Positions 1-7,634 of a stretch of 64,000 bases of DNA are shown here, piece by piece. Source of the stretch: Streptomyces sp. IMTB 2501 (lineage in GTDB: Bacteria > Actinomycetota > Actinomycetes > Streptomycetales > Streptomycetaceae). Positions within the stretch are counted from its first letter, which is position 1, and the number at the start of each line of letters is the position of its first letter. The notes beneath the pieces were generated by a model. It was not told where the DNA came from. It worked only from the letters and a program-made list of their open reading frames with translations, and searched no databases. The stretch is taken from assembly GCF_001953885.1 (NCBI RefSeq), contig NZ_MQUS01000015.1, positions 105,692 through 169,691 on the forward strand. The letters run 5' to 3'. The translations under genes and the position numbers were made by a program.

Positions 1-1388
1 AGGAAGAAACCGGGCTCGGTCTTCACGCTGTGGATCTTGTCCTTGTAGTCGTTCAGTTCCAGGCCCTGCAGCTTGACCGCGATGCCGGCCTTCTTGAGCG
101 CGTCCTGGACGGCGGTCGCGATCTCCGGGCTGGTCTCGAAGTCCCTGGCGTTGGAGTGGGTCAGCGTGATGGTGAGCCCGCTCTTGTAACCGGCCTGGGC
201 GAGCAGCTCCCTGGCCTTGGCCGGGTTGCCGGAGGCGCCGGCCGTGAACGGGTCGTACGGCGTGTAGCCGAAGGACTTCTGGTTGGGCAGGAAGGTGGTC
301 GCGGACTCCGCGAGCGCGCTGCCGCCGGCCGCGTTGACCACCGAGGACCGGTCGACGGCGTACGCGATCGCCTCCCGCACCTTCGGATTGTCGAACGGCT
401 TCACGGTCGGGTTGAACGCGATGTAGTTCGTGTAGCCGAAGTGGCCGGTTCCCACGCGCGCGGCGAGTGCCTTGTCCCCGCTGACCTTGGCGAGTTCCGC
501 CGGTCCGAGGTTGGTGTCCGTGGTGACCGCGGCCGCGTCCGCACCCTGGGAGGCGGACAGCCGCTGGTTGATCACGGAGGAGTCGAGGCCGGAACGGACG
601 TCGATGGTGTCCGGGTACGCCTTGCGCTCGGCGTCGGTGGCCGCCGACCAGTACGTGTTGCGCGCGAGGAGCACGTGCTCGCCGTCGTTCTCGTTCTTGA
701 CGACCTTGTACGGGCCGGACGAGATCGGGTGCTCCTCGTACTTGGTGCCGTTGTCCTTGCTCTTGGGCACCGGCGAGAACTGCGTCTGGGTGGCGAGGAA
801 CGGGAACTCGCCCTCGGGCTTGTTCAGATGGAAGACGATGGTCCGGGCATCCGGCGTCTCGATCGCCGAGAGCCCCTTCTTGTCCTTGTACGGCCCCTGG
901 TAGTCGGCGGCGCCGACCAGCCAGTCACGCAGGTACGGCGCGCCGCCGGACAGCTCGGGGGCGAAGGAGCGCTCGATGCCGTACTTGATGTCGGCCGAGG
1001 TGATCGGCGTACCGTCCTCGTACTTGAGGCCCTTCTTCAAGGTGTACGTCCATACGGTCGCGTCCTTGGCGGGGCGTCCGGTGTCGGTGGCGAGGTCGGG
1101 GACGACCTTGGAACCGGCCGCGCCGTTCTCGCGGTTGCGCGTGGTGAGGGTGCGGAAGACCAGCGAAGGGACGTTTCCGCCGCCGGAGGTGTAGAGGCGG
1201 GCCGGGTCGAAGTCGGTCTGCGGCTCGGAGTTCAGCACCGTCAGGGTGCCGCCCTTGTGGGGCGTGGAGTCGCCACCGGAGCCCTTGGCATCGTTGTCCT
1301 TCGGGCCGCAGGCGGCGGCGCCCGCTGCCACGACCAGGCTGACGGATGCCGCTGCCACGCGGCGCGCTATGACGGACGGTTGACGCAT
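1..1388 (-). CDS. Peptide-type ABC solute-binding lipoprotein (3' end outside window)
   Basis: Extracellular substrate-binding protein of the family 5 (DppA/OppA) type, anchored as a lipoprotein and feeding an ABC importer. The first 462 residues lie in the window; the C-terminus runs off the left edge. The start is ATG at 1388, with a GAGAGG ribosome site about 10 nt upstream. A basic, hydrophobic signal ends in an AAAC lipobox (Cys27), followed by a Gly/Ser/Asp linker. Typical family features follow: GGTLTVLNSEPQTDFDPARLY near the mature N-terminus, WTYTLKKGLKYEDGTPIT, GIERSFAPEL, and VREAIAYAVDR in the second half. These match the BldKB-like SBP at 59650. No permease or ATPase is visible beside it; they may lie beyond the edge, or it may be an orphan. 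Peptide as substrate is an inference from the family. Confidence 0.9.
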   Translation of the reverse strand, partial: MRQPSVIARRVAAASVSLVVAAGAAACGPKDNDAKGSGGDSTPHKGGTLTVLNSEPQTDFDPARLYTSGGGNVPSLVFRTLTTRNRENGAAGSKVVPDLATDTGRPAKDATVWTYTLKKGLKYEDGTPITSADIKYGIERSFAPELSGGAPYLRDWLVGAADYQGPYKDKKGLSAIETPDARTIVFHLNKPEGEFPFLATQTQFSPVPKSKDNGTKYEEHPISSGPYKVVKNENDGEHVLLARNTYWSAATDAERKAYPDTIDVRSGLDSSVINQRLSASQGADAAAVTTDTNLGPAELAKVSGDKALAARVGTGHFGYTNYIAFNPTVKPFDNPKVREAIAYAVDRSSVVNAAGGSALAESATTFLPNQKSFGYTPYDPFTAGASGNPAKARELLAQAGYKSGLTITLTHSNARDFETSPEIATAVQDALKKAGIAVKLQGLELNDYKDKIHSVKTEPGFF

Positions 1389-1515
1389 CGGAATGACGAC
1401 CTCTCGGGGAAATGATCGGGGCCCTGATCAAGGGCTTCTCGAAGAATGAGACGTGTGGACGAGGAGTGAGACGACTGCGAGCAGACGTCGGCCCCGACGC
1501 CGGGTCGCCGAAAAA

Positions 1516-1535
1516 TCCGTGACCACGGTCACGGA
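1516..1535. promoter_or_regulatory. 20-bp inverted repeat (9-2-9) in SBP leader
   Basis: TCCGTGACC-AC-GGTCACGGA is a perfect inverted repeat with 9-bp arms and a 2-bp centre. It lies 128 bp before the SBP start codon and downstream of the predicted promoter at 1685-1713, so a bound repressor there could block the transcript. It could also form a short RNA hairpin. The regulator is unknown. The rest of the 1389-1733 intergenic stretch holds only this repeat and the promoter. Confidence 0.45.
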
Positions 1536-1684
1536 CGGAGAAATGAGGAAAGGTCGCGACGCGAACGCCGGGGAGGCGGCGTCAGCGACAGTGCACGTCG
1601 GACACGCAGAGCGCGGTCACGCCGATGAGCGCCAGCTCGATGGCTGCGCTCTCACGGACGGCATGACTGGACCACATGCGCAGA

Positions 1685-1713
1685 AATATGAACGAACATA
1701 CGCCTCATGTCAA
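1685..1713 (-). promoter_or_regulatory. Sigma-70/HrdB-type promoter for the SBP gene
   Basis: On the minus strand a perfect TTGACA -35 box (plus 1708-1713) is followed after exactly 17 nt by CATATT (plus 1685-1690). Initiation would be near 1678, giving a 5' leader of about 290 nt before the SBP start at 1388. This is the best consensus-like promoter I found in the window. Confidence 0.6.
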
Positions 1714-1733
1714 TGTGACGTGAGCGGCGCCTG

Positions 1734-3254
1734 TCAACTCCCCGGATACGGCCAGGGATTGGGCAGACAGTGGATTCCGTCATGGTCGAGGAACTTGGTC
1801 TGCTGCTGCATGACGGGAGCGAGTTCGCCGTTCTTCTGGCAGCTCACATGGCCGTACCCGAGCCGGTGGCCGATCTCATGATTGATCAACATCTGCCGGT
1901 AGGGGTGGATTTCGTCCCCGTATGTCCTGCTTCCCTGGGCCCACCTGTATGCATTGATCATCACTCGGTCGGTGGAGGCGGAGTCGCAGGAGACGTTGTC
2001 CTCCGTGGTGTCCAGCCCGGACTTGGCGCACCACTGGGCGGTCGTACCGGGGCTCGCCAGGGTGATCACGAAGTCGGGCTTGCCGGAGGAGATCCGCTCG
2101 AAGGTACGGGCGCCACCGTGGGCCCAACTACGGTCGTCGTTCAGGGTCTTCTGCACGGCCTCGGCGAACAGCTCACCGTCCAGGCCCATGCCCTGCTCGA
2201 CGTCCACGCGATAGGTGTACTTCCGCCCGGTGCCGGGCGCCTTGGCGAAACCGGGCACCGCGTCGAACTTCCCGGAGCCCTTCAGCGTGGCGCTGAGCGG
2301 GTACTTCCGGTCCATCTTCTGCTCGTACGACAGCGTGACCGTGCCGGGCGAGGCGGACGGGGTCCGGCCGCCCTCGGCACGCGCGTCACCTGCCTGGTCG
2401 GGCGCGGACCGCGACTGCGTACCGCTGTGGTCCTGCGACTTGGCCACCTGTCCGGCGACGATCACCGCGAGCACGGTGGTGACGGCGGCCGCGGCGATAC
2501 CCGTGAGGGTCCTGCCGCGAGGCGCTCCCTGGGGGGTGGTTCCGTCGTCTCGCGACTGCGGGTGCGCCTCGGTTGCTCGCGCGGTTCCCCGCGCCCCTTC
2601 CGGGGCGCGTGCCTCCGGCGCTTCGGCCGGGTGCTCCTCGGCGGGGCGAGACGCCCCCTTGCGGGGTGCGAAGACGTCGATGTCCTCGTCGGCTCCGGCC
2701 GCGCCACCGCGCCCGTCGGCGAAGGCGTCGAGATACTCCTGCCGAGGCCCGGCTCCCCGCCCTGCCCCCGGCCCCGGCCCCGCCGGGCGCTGCCGCGGAA
2801 GTACGGCACCGGGCCCGGCCGCCCCCGCGAACTCACCCCAGCCACCACCGGCTTCCCGCTGCTGCGGGTGTCCACCACGAGCGCCAGCACCCCCAGGAAA
2901 ACGGGGCACACCGCGCGCGGGGGTGCCGTCGGGAAACCTCGGGACCCCCTGCGCGGGGGTGCCGTCGGGGAATCGGGGCACACCGTGCGCCGGAGTCCCG
3001 TCGGGAAGCCTCGGAACACCATGGGCCGGCGTGCCGCCCATCGTCGCCTGTCGCTGGCCCGGCAGCAGCGGCTGCCCGCCTCGCGGCCCAGCAGCACCGT
3101 AAGGCCCTGCCCCATACGGCACCCCGGATGCGCCCCCTTGCCCCGGAACGTTCCTGCCGGCGCTCGGGCGGGTGTCCTGCTGGGGTGTGCGGTCGGCGGT
3201 TATGTCCGCGGAGTCGTCCTTGGGGGCCGGGCCCCGCCGGCTGTGGCGTCCCAC
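1734..3254 (-). CDS. DUF3152 membrane protein with zincin-type HExxH motif
   Basis: 506 residues. The N-terminal ~240 residues are low-complexity Pro/Gly/Arg-rich and include four 12-residue repeats of the form GTPAxGVPRxPD. A single membrane segment lies near residues 245-266 (GIAAAAVTTVLAVIVAG), so the topology is probably cytoplasmic N-terminus and exported C-terminus. The C-terminal half is a DUF3152 domain carrying HEIGHRLGYGH (His459, Glu460, His463, His469), which fits the metzincin pattern HExxHxxGxxH. A zinc-dependent peptidase-like role is therefore plausible but unproven; the family has no firmly assigned function that I know of. The gene starts 7 bp after the stop of the alpha/beta hydrolase at 3262, in the same direction, so the two are probably co-transcribed. 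Confidence 0.85.
   Translation of the reverse strand: MGRHSRRGPAPKDDSADITADRTPQQDTRPSAGRNVPGQGGASGVPYGAGPYGAAGPRGGQPLLPGQRQATMGGTPAHGVPRLPDGTPAHGVPRFPDGTPAQGVPRFPDGTPARGVPRFPGGAGARGGHPQQREAGGGWGEFAGAAGPGAVLPRQRPAGPGPGAGRGAGPRQEYLDAFADGRGGAAGADEDIDVFAPRKGASRPAEEHPAEAPEARAPEGARGTARATEAHPQSRDDGTTPQGAPRGRTLTGIAAAAVTTVLAVIVAGQVAKSQDHSGTQSRSAPDQAGDARAEGGRTPSASPGTVTLSYEQKMDRKYPLSATLKGSGKFDAVPGFAKAPGTGRKYTYRVDVEQGMGLDGELFAEAVQKTLNDDRSWAHGGARTFERISSGKPDFVITLASPGTTAQWCAKSGLDTTEDNVSCDSASTDRVMINAYRWAQGSRTYGDEIHPYRQMLINHEIGHRLGYGHVSCQKNGELAPVMQQQTKFLDHDGIHCLPNPWPYPGS
2895..3038 (-). repeat. Four in-frame 36-bp repeats in the DUF3152 gene
   Basis: Four tandem copies of a 36-bp unit encode GTPAHGVPRLPD, GTPAHGVPRFPD, GTPAQGVPRFPD and GTPARGVPRFPG in the disordered N-terminal part of the protein. 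Copies differ by a few bases. The array could change copy number by slippage without breaking the frame. Confidence 0.75.
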
Positions 3255-3261
3255 GCGGGCC

Positions 3262-4266
3262 TCAGCTCCCCGCGCCCGGAACGGTGACGGCGTCCTCGGC
3301 GTCCGTGCCCGACTGCCCGGTGTCCACGAGGAGTTCGCGGAACGCCGTGGCCACCACGTCCGGGTACTCCATCATCGCCACATGCCCGGCGTCCGGCAGG
3401 GACAGCAGGCGGGAGTCACGGAAGGAGCGGGCGGCACGGCCGGACATGCGGAAGCCGACGAGCTGGTCGCGGCCGCCGTAGACGAGCAGGGTCGGAGCGA
3501 GCACGCGCTCGGCCTGGCGCCACAGCCCGTGCTGCCCGCCGAGCGTGTACGCGTTGACGATCCCGCGCGCGGAGCGGGCCATCGCGTCCCAGAAGTACGG
3601 CAGCTGCAGCCGCCGCTCCAGCTCCTCCACGGCGTCCTGGAACGCCTCGGGCGACACCCGCGACGGGTCGCCGTAGCAGAGCGCCATGACCCCGCGCACC
3701 CGCTGCTCGGCCGTCCACTCCTTGGTGAGCCGGGTGAACAGGGCCGCGACCCCGGGCACGCCGAGCAGCGCGGTCGGCGCCGCGGCGCGCTGGATGCGCA
3801 GCTCCGGCAGAGCGGGCGACACCAGGGTGAGCGTACGGACGAGGTCGGGTCGTACGGCGGCCACGCGCGTGGTGACCGCGCCGCCGAGCGAGTTGCCGAG
3901 CAGGTGGACCGGGCCGCGGTCGGCCGCGTCGAGATAGCGGATCACCGCGCGCGCGTGCCCGGTGACGGAGTAGTTCCCGTCGTCCGGGGGCGGCGAGTCA
4001 CCGAAGCCGGGCAGGTCGAGCGCCTCGCTGTCGACGACGCCGTCCAGCTGGGCCATCAGCGTCGACCAGTTCTGCGAGGAGCCGCCGAGCCCGTGGACGT
4101 ACAGCGCGGGCGGGAGGCCTTCGCGCGCGGGACGGCGGGAACGGATCGACAGGGTGACCCCGGGCAGCCCCACGGACCGCAGCCGCTCGCCCTCGCCGAT
4201 CCGGACGGGCGCCACTTTCGGAAGCACACTGGCGGCCGGCACGGACGGTGACTCGGTCGAAGACAT
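3262..4266 (-). CDS. Alpha/beta hydrolase
   Basis: 334 residues. An alpha/beta-hydrolase fold enzyme, probably esterase- or lipase-like. The oxyanion region HGLGGSSQNW is followed by the nucleophile elbow GNSLGG (Ser126); an acid in YGGRDQLV and a late His in DAGHVAMMEYP complete a plausible triad. No signal peptide is seen, so it is likely cytoplasmic. The substrate cannot be read from sequence. ATG at 4266 begins MSSTESPSVPAAS. The gene lies just upstream of the DUF3152 gene (7-bp gap), and its own upstream region holds the 10-bp repeat array at 4371-4400. Confidence 0.9.
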   Translation of the reverse strand: MSSTESPSVPAASVLPKVAPVRIGEGERLRSVGLPGVTLSIRSRRPAREGLPPALYVHGLGGSSQNWSTLMAQLDGVVDSEALDLPGFGDSPPPDDGNYSVTGHARAVIRYLDAADRGPVHLLGNSLGGAVTTRVAAVRPDLVRTLTLVSPALPELRIQRAAAPTALLGVPGVAALFTRLTKEWTAEQRVRGVMALCYGDPSRVSPEAFQDAVEELERRLQLPYFWDAMARSARGIVNAYTLGGQHGLWRQAERVLAPTLLVYGGRDQLVGFRMSGRAARSFRDSRLLSLPDAGHVAMMEYPDVVATAFRELLVDTGQSGTDAEDAVTVPGAGS

Positions 4267-4370
4267 GCGGCAATGTTACGAGGTGATCACGCCGGGGTTC
4301 GTGTGTTCGCGGTCACAGAGTGAACCGAGAGTGACAGGCGAACCGGACGAGTGTGAGCGGAACGTACGCG

Positions 4371-4400
4371 ATCGGTGAACACCGGTGTTCATCGGTGAAC
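4371..4400. promoter_or_regulatory. Three phased 10-bp operator-like units
   Basis: Three contiguous 10-mers read ATCGGTGAAC, ACCGGTGTTC, ATCGGTGAAC. The outer two are identical and the central one is their near-inverse, so 4377-4390 forms the perfect palindrome GAACACCGGTGTTC. The 10-bp phasing puts every unit on the same DNA face. It lies between the divergent hydrolase (start 4266) and the small acidic protein (start 4522), in front of the TetR gene at 4901. This looks like a cooperative repressor site; the regulator is not identified. Confidence 0.5.
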
Positions 4401-4521
4401 AAGGGCAGCGAACGGACGAGACGGCATGGCGCACGGGAGGGGTGTCTCCTAGGCTCGTACCGAGGGCACCCGTATGTGGCCCCTGCTGCTTCCAGGGACG
4501 TTAGTAGGAAGGGAGCCCACC

Positions 4522-4743
4522 ATGGCCTATCCCACAGAGCCGGACGGGACCGAGGACGATCTGGAGACCGACCCGGCCGAGATCGACGTCGAGGCACCCG
4601 AGGGGGACGCCGCCGAGCAGCACGCCGAACTCACACCGGAGCATGACGACCCGCTGACAGGCGTGGACCCGGACCGTGCGAATGTGGCCGATCTGGTCGA
4701 ACAGGCGCGTGTCGTCTCACTCGACGAGGACGACTACCGCTGA
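4522..4743 (+). CDS. Small acidic conserved-type protein
   Basis: 73 residues, MAYPTEPDG to SLDEDDYR, very rich in Asp and Glu, with no Cys, membrane segment or recognisable domain. ATG at 4522 is chosen over an upstream in-frame ATG because GGAAGGGAG sits just before it. The only less acidic stretch is the C-terminal ANVADLVEQARVVSLDEDDYR, which may be a short helix for protein contact. It precedes the TetR regulator gene by 157 bp. Function unknown. Confidence 0.7.
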   Translation: MAYPTEPDGTEDDLETDPAEIDVEAPEGDAAEQHAELTPEHDDPLTGVDPDRANVADLVEQARVVSLDEDDYR

Positions 4744-4900
4744 CCCCGACGCGGTCCCGCGGCCGCACCCGGAGCCCGGTGCCGCTTTCGCCACCGTCCG
4801 GTACGTGAAATTCTGCGCTCGCACCGCGCACACCACGGTTACCGAAAAGTACGATGGCCGCGCGGCTGACACCGCGATATGGACGACTTTGGGAGGCGGC

Positions 4901-5542
4901 GTGACAGCCATCGAGCAAACTGAGGCGGCACGCCCGCGTGGCACCCGTCTGCCGCGCCGAGCCCGACGGAACCAGCTGCTGGGCGCGGCCCAGGAGGTTT
5001 TCGTCGCGCAGGGCTATCACGCCGCGGCGATGGACGACATCGCCGAGCGGGCCGGCGTGAGCAAGCCGGTGCTCTACCAGCACTTCCCCGGCAAGCTCGA
5101 CCTGTATCTGGCCCTGCTGGACCAGCACTGCGAGTCGCTGATCCAGTCCGTGCGGGGCGCGCTGGCCTCGACGACCGACAACAAACAGCGTGTCCGGGCC
5201 ACGATGGACGCCTATTTCGCGTACGTCGAGGACGACGGCGGCGCGTTCCGGCTGGTCTTCGAGTCGGACCTGACGAACGAGCCCGCGGTCCGCGAGCGCG
5301 TCGACAAGGTCACGAACGACTGCGCCGAGGCGATCTGCGAGGTCATCGCCGAGGACACCGGCCTGTCGCGCGCGGAGTCGATGCTGCTGGCCTCCGGCCT
5401 CGGCGGTCTGGCCCAGGTGGTGGCCCGCTCCTGGCTGCACAGCGACCGCAGCGTGCCGCGCGACCAGGCGGTGCAGCTGCTGACCTCGCTGGCCTGGCGG
5501 GGCATCGCCGGCTTCCCGCTGCACGGCACCGAACACCACTGA
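4901..5542 (+). CDS. TetR-family transcriptional regulator
   Basis: 213 residues. The N-terminal helix-turn-helix is clear: RRNQLLGAAQEVFVAQGYHAAAMDDIAERAGVSKPVLYQHFPGKLDLYLALL spans about residues 20-70. The C-terminal half (about residues 75-205) is the helical ligand-binding and dimerisation domain, with ARSWLHSDRSVP near the end. The start is GTG at 4901, with GGGAGG 4-5 nt upstream. The effector cannot be inferred. Possible targets include its own promoter and the 10-bp array at 4371-4400, but nothing proves this. Confidence 0.92.
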   Translation: MTAIEQTEAARPRGTRLPRRARRNQLLGAAQEVFVAQGYHAAAMDDIAERAGVSKPVLYQHFPGKLDLYLALLDQHCESLIQSVRGALASTTDNKQRVRATMDAYFAYVEDDGGAFRLVFESDLTNEPAVRERVDKVTNDCAEAICEVIAEDTGLSRAESMLLASGLGGLAQVVARSWLHSDRSVPRDQAVQLLTSLAWRGIAGFPLHGTEHH

Positions 5543-5686
5543 GCACCGCTGACGGCTGTTTGTTCCCGCATCCTGTTCGCTGACGGCGTTCCGGCCCGCA
5601 GCGTGTACGTCCCCTCACCGGACTAATGTGTGCTGGGTACGGCGCGGAAGATCGCGCACATCACTGACCGTCGGAGGGACAAAGCC

Positions 5687-5914
5687 GTGGAGGTCAAGAT
5701 CGGCGTGCAGCACGCGCCCCGCGAGATCGTTCTGGAGAGCGGTCAGAGCGTCGAGGAGGTCGAGCGCCTGGTGTCCGAGGCGCTGGCCGGCAAGACGCAG
5801 TTGCTGAGCCTTGAGGACGAGAAGGGCCGCAAGGTCCTGGTGCCGACCGACCGCCTGGCGTACGTGGAGATCGGCGAGCCGACCGTGCGCAAGGTGGGGT
5901 TCGGCGCGCTGTAG
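5687..5914 (+). CDS. DUF3107 family small protein
   Basis: 75 residues, from VEVKIGVQHAPREIVLES to VGFGAL, with a conserved central SVEEVERLVSEALAG helix and a LVPTDRLAYVEIG strand. GTG at 5687 follows CGGAGGGA at 5672-5679, a strong ribosome site. This short family is widespread in actinobacteria and, as far as I know, uncharacterised. The gene is closed by the terminator at 5924-5965. Confidence 0.85.
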   Translation: MEVKIGVQHAPREIVLESGQSVEEVERLVSEALAGKTQLLSLEDEKGRKVLVPTDRLAYVEIGEPTVRKVGFGAL

Positions 5915-5923
5915 GCCGACGGA

Positions 5924-5965
5924 GTGAAAAGGGCCCGGTGACTGTGTGCCACCGGGCCCTTTCAC
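5924..5965 (+). terminator. Intrinsic terminator after DUF3107 gene
   Basis: A GTGAAAAGGGCCCGGTG arm pairs with CACCGGGCCCTTTCAC across a 9-nt loop, starting 10 nt after the stop codon. As usual in Streptomyces there is no long U-tract. Confidence 0.8.
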
Positions 5966-6119
5966 GTGGGGCGTGACCACGGTCTTCCGTAGGCTTCTGC
6001 ACGGTCTGTGCTCACAGTTGGAACACGAGTTCTCCACAGCGGAGGGTTGTACTCCGCAGGTCACGGGTATGACGGGCTACGACCGTATCTGGCCGGACCG
6101 GCCGTGGGAGGGACCCGAC

Positions 6120-6389
6120 ATGATCCTGGAAGCACTCGGATCCGCAGTGCTCGGTCTGATCCTCGCCGGGGCGGCGGTGTACCGCCTGTCGCACCGCCTT
6201 CCGGCCCGCCCGCTGGTCCTCTCGACAGGTGTGGCCGGTGCCCTCTTCGGCGACTTCGTCACCCACACCGCACTCGGCCCCGGCGCCGCCTGGCTGAGCC
6301 TCCTGGGCGCCGCGATCATCTCGGCAGCGTCCCTGTCCCTCCTCCTGCGCCCGTCAGCGGGCCTGCGCCGACGATCAGCGACGGCGTAG
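6120..6389 (+). CDS. Small membrane protein, unknown function
   Basis: 89 residues with two or three hydrophobic segments (LGSAVLGLILAGAAVY; LVLSTGVAGALFGDFV; WLSLLGAAIISAASLSLLL) and a basic tail LRRRSATA. ATG at 6120 follows GGGAGGGA; an ATG at 6069 is also in frame but has a poorer ribosome site. No family recognised. It converges on the ferritin-like gene. Confidence 0.65.
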   Translation: MILEALGSAVLGLILAGAAVYRLSHRLPARPLVLSTGVAGALFGDFVTHTALGPGAAWLSLLGAAIISAASLSLLLRPSAGLRRRSATA

Positions 6390-6493
6390 CACCGGCACTT
6401 TTGCGGCGGGCCCCCAGGGGCGCGGGGAACTGCGCGACAGGCCGCAACAGACCCGCAGCCGCGCGACTCCCCGCAGCCACCCCCCACTGGGAG

Positions 6494-7231
6494 CTACGCC
6501 GCCAAGCCCAGCGCAGCCATCCGCTTGGTGTGCGCCTCGGTGATCCGCGAGAACATCCTCCCGACCTCGGCAAGATCGAACCCGTCGGCCACCCCGCCCA
6601 CGAGCATCGTGGACAGCGCGTCCCGGTCGGCGACCACCCGCTGGGACTGCGACAGCGCCTCTCCCATCAGCCGCCGCGCCCACAGCGCCAGCCGGCCGCC
6701 CACGCGCGGGTCGGCGTCGATGGCGGCCCGCACCTTCTCCACCGCGAACTCGGCGTGCCCGGTGTCGTCGAGAACGGCGAGAACCAGTTCCCGGGTGTCG
6801 GAGTCGAGCCGGGCCGCGACCTCCCGGTAGAAGTCGCTCGCGATCGAGTCGCCGACGTACGCCTTGACCAGGCCCTCCAGCCAGTCCGAGGGCGCGGTCT
6901 GCCGGTGGAAGCCGTCGAGCGCGGCGACGAACGGGTCCATGGCGGCCGTCGGCTCCTCGCCGATCTCGGTCAGCCGGTCCCGCAGCCGCTCGAAGTGGTG
7001 GAACTCGGCCGAGGCCATCTTCGCCAGCTCCGCCTTGTCCGCGAGGGTCGGCGCGAGCTTCGCGTCCTCCGCGAGCCGCTCGAACGCCGCCAGCTCCCCG
7101 TACGCGAGCGCGCCGAGCAGGTCCACGACGGCGGCACGGTAATGCGGGTCGGCGGAGGCCCGCGCCCAGTCCTGGGCGGCGACGCCCGTGGGCGCTGCGG
7201 AGTCCTTCTCAGGCTTGTCAGAGCTAGTCAT
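6494..7231 (-). CDS. Ferritin-like fold protein
   Basis: 245 residues. An all-helical protein of the ferritin-like superfamily. Carboxylate/His pairs typical of di-iron sites are visible: GELAAFERLAEDA, EFHHFERLRDRL and DTGHAEFAVEKV. Residues resemble those of MiaE/rubrerythrin-like di-iron proteins, but whether metal is bound is not certain. Distant MiaE-type tRNA hydroxylation or an oxidative-stress role are both only possibilities. ATG at 7231. Divergent from the DEAD-box helicase gene across a 403-bp gap. Confidence 0.85.
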   Translation of the reverse strand: MTSSDKPEKDSAAPTGVAAQDWARASADPHYRAAVVDLLGALAYGELAAFERLAEDAKLAPTLADKAELAKMASAEFHHFERLRDRLTEIGEEPTAAMDPFVAALDGFHRQTAPSDWLEGLVKAYVGDSIASDFYREVAARLDSDTRELVLAVLDDTGHAEFAVEKVRAAIDADPRVGGRLALWARRLMGEALSQSQRVVADRDALSTMLVGGVADGFDLAEVGRMFSRITEAHTKRMAALGLAA

Positions 7232-7634
7232 GAGGCGCACAATAGTCCGCTCGCGTGACCCCGGAAGGCCCTGGTGGATCAGTGTGACCACCATGACGTG
7301 ACCAAATCGGCCATCGCATGTGCGTGAATCCGGGGTATGGTGGTAATGCGCCTGCCAGAGTGCGTCGACGGTGTTCGACGTCTCCCGACAGGGCGCACGC
7401 ATGAGGATGCCCGGTCGGTGGCCCGATCGGCTCCGACCCGACAGCCCTCCCTGGCCGTACGACACAGTGCGTACGACGACCGGAGGAACCCTCAGCGGTA
7501 CGAGCGCTAGAGCGTCGGCAGAGGTCCCGTGCTTTACGGCTTGCCCCAGTGGTTCGCCCGTACGGCAGCCGACGTCCCCGGCACGGTCCGTCATGACCCC
7601 CGCGCTCGCCTCGCACCGCGCACACAGAAGAGGC
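7232..7634 (+). promoter_or_regulatory. Intergenic region and probable long 5' leader of the DEAD-box helicase
   Basis: 403 bp without a convincing gene between divergent transcripts. A TATGGT box at 7335-7340 is a possible -10 element for rightward transcription, which would leave a leader of about 290 nt; no good -35 is seen. An open frame continuous with the helicase runs back through this region, but it lacks the conserved helicase N-terminus and has poor ribosome sites. Long structured leaders are common for cold-induced RNA helicases in other bacteria; that is analogy only. Confidence 0.3.

Noticed and set aside
7371..7634. Longer start for the helicase
   Set aside because: The extra 88 residues are Pro/Arg/Ser-rich, resemble no helicase N-terminus and have no ribosome site at a plausible start.
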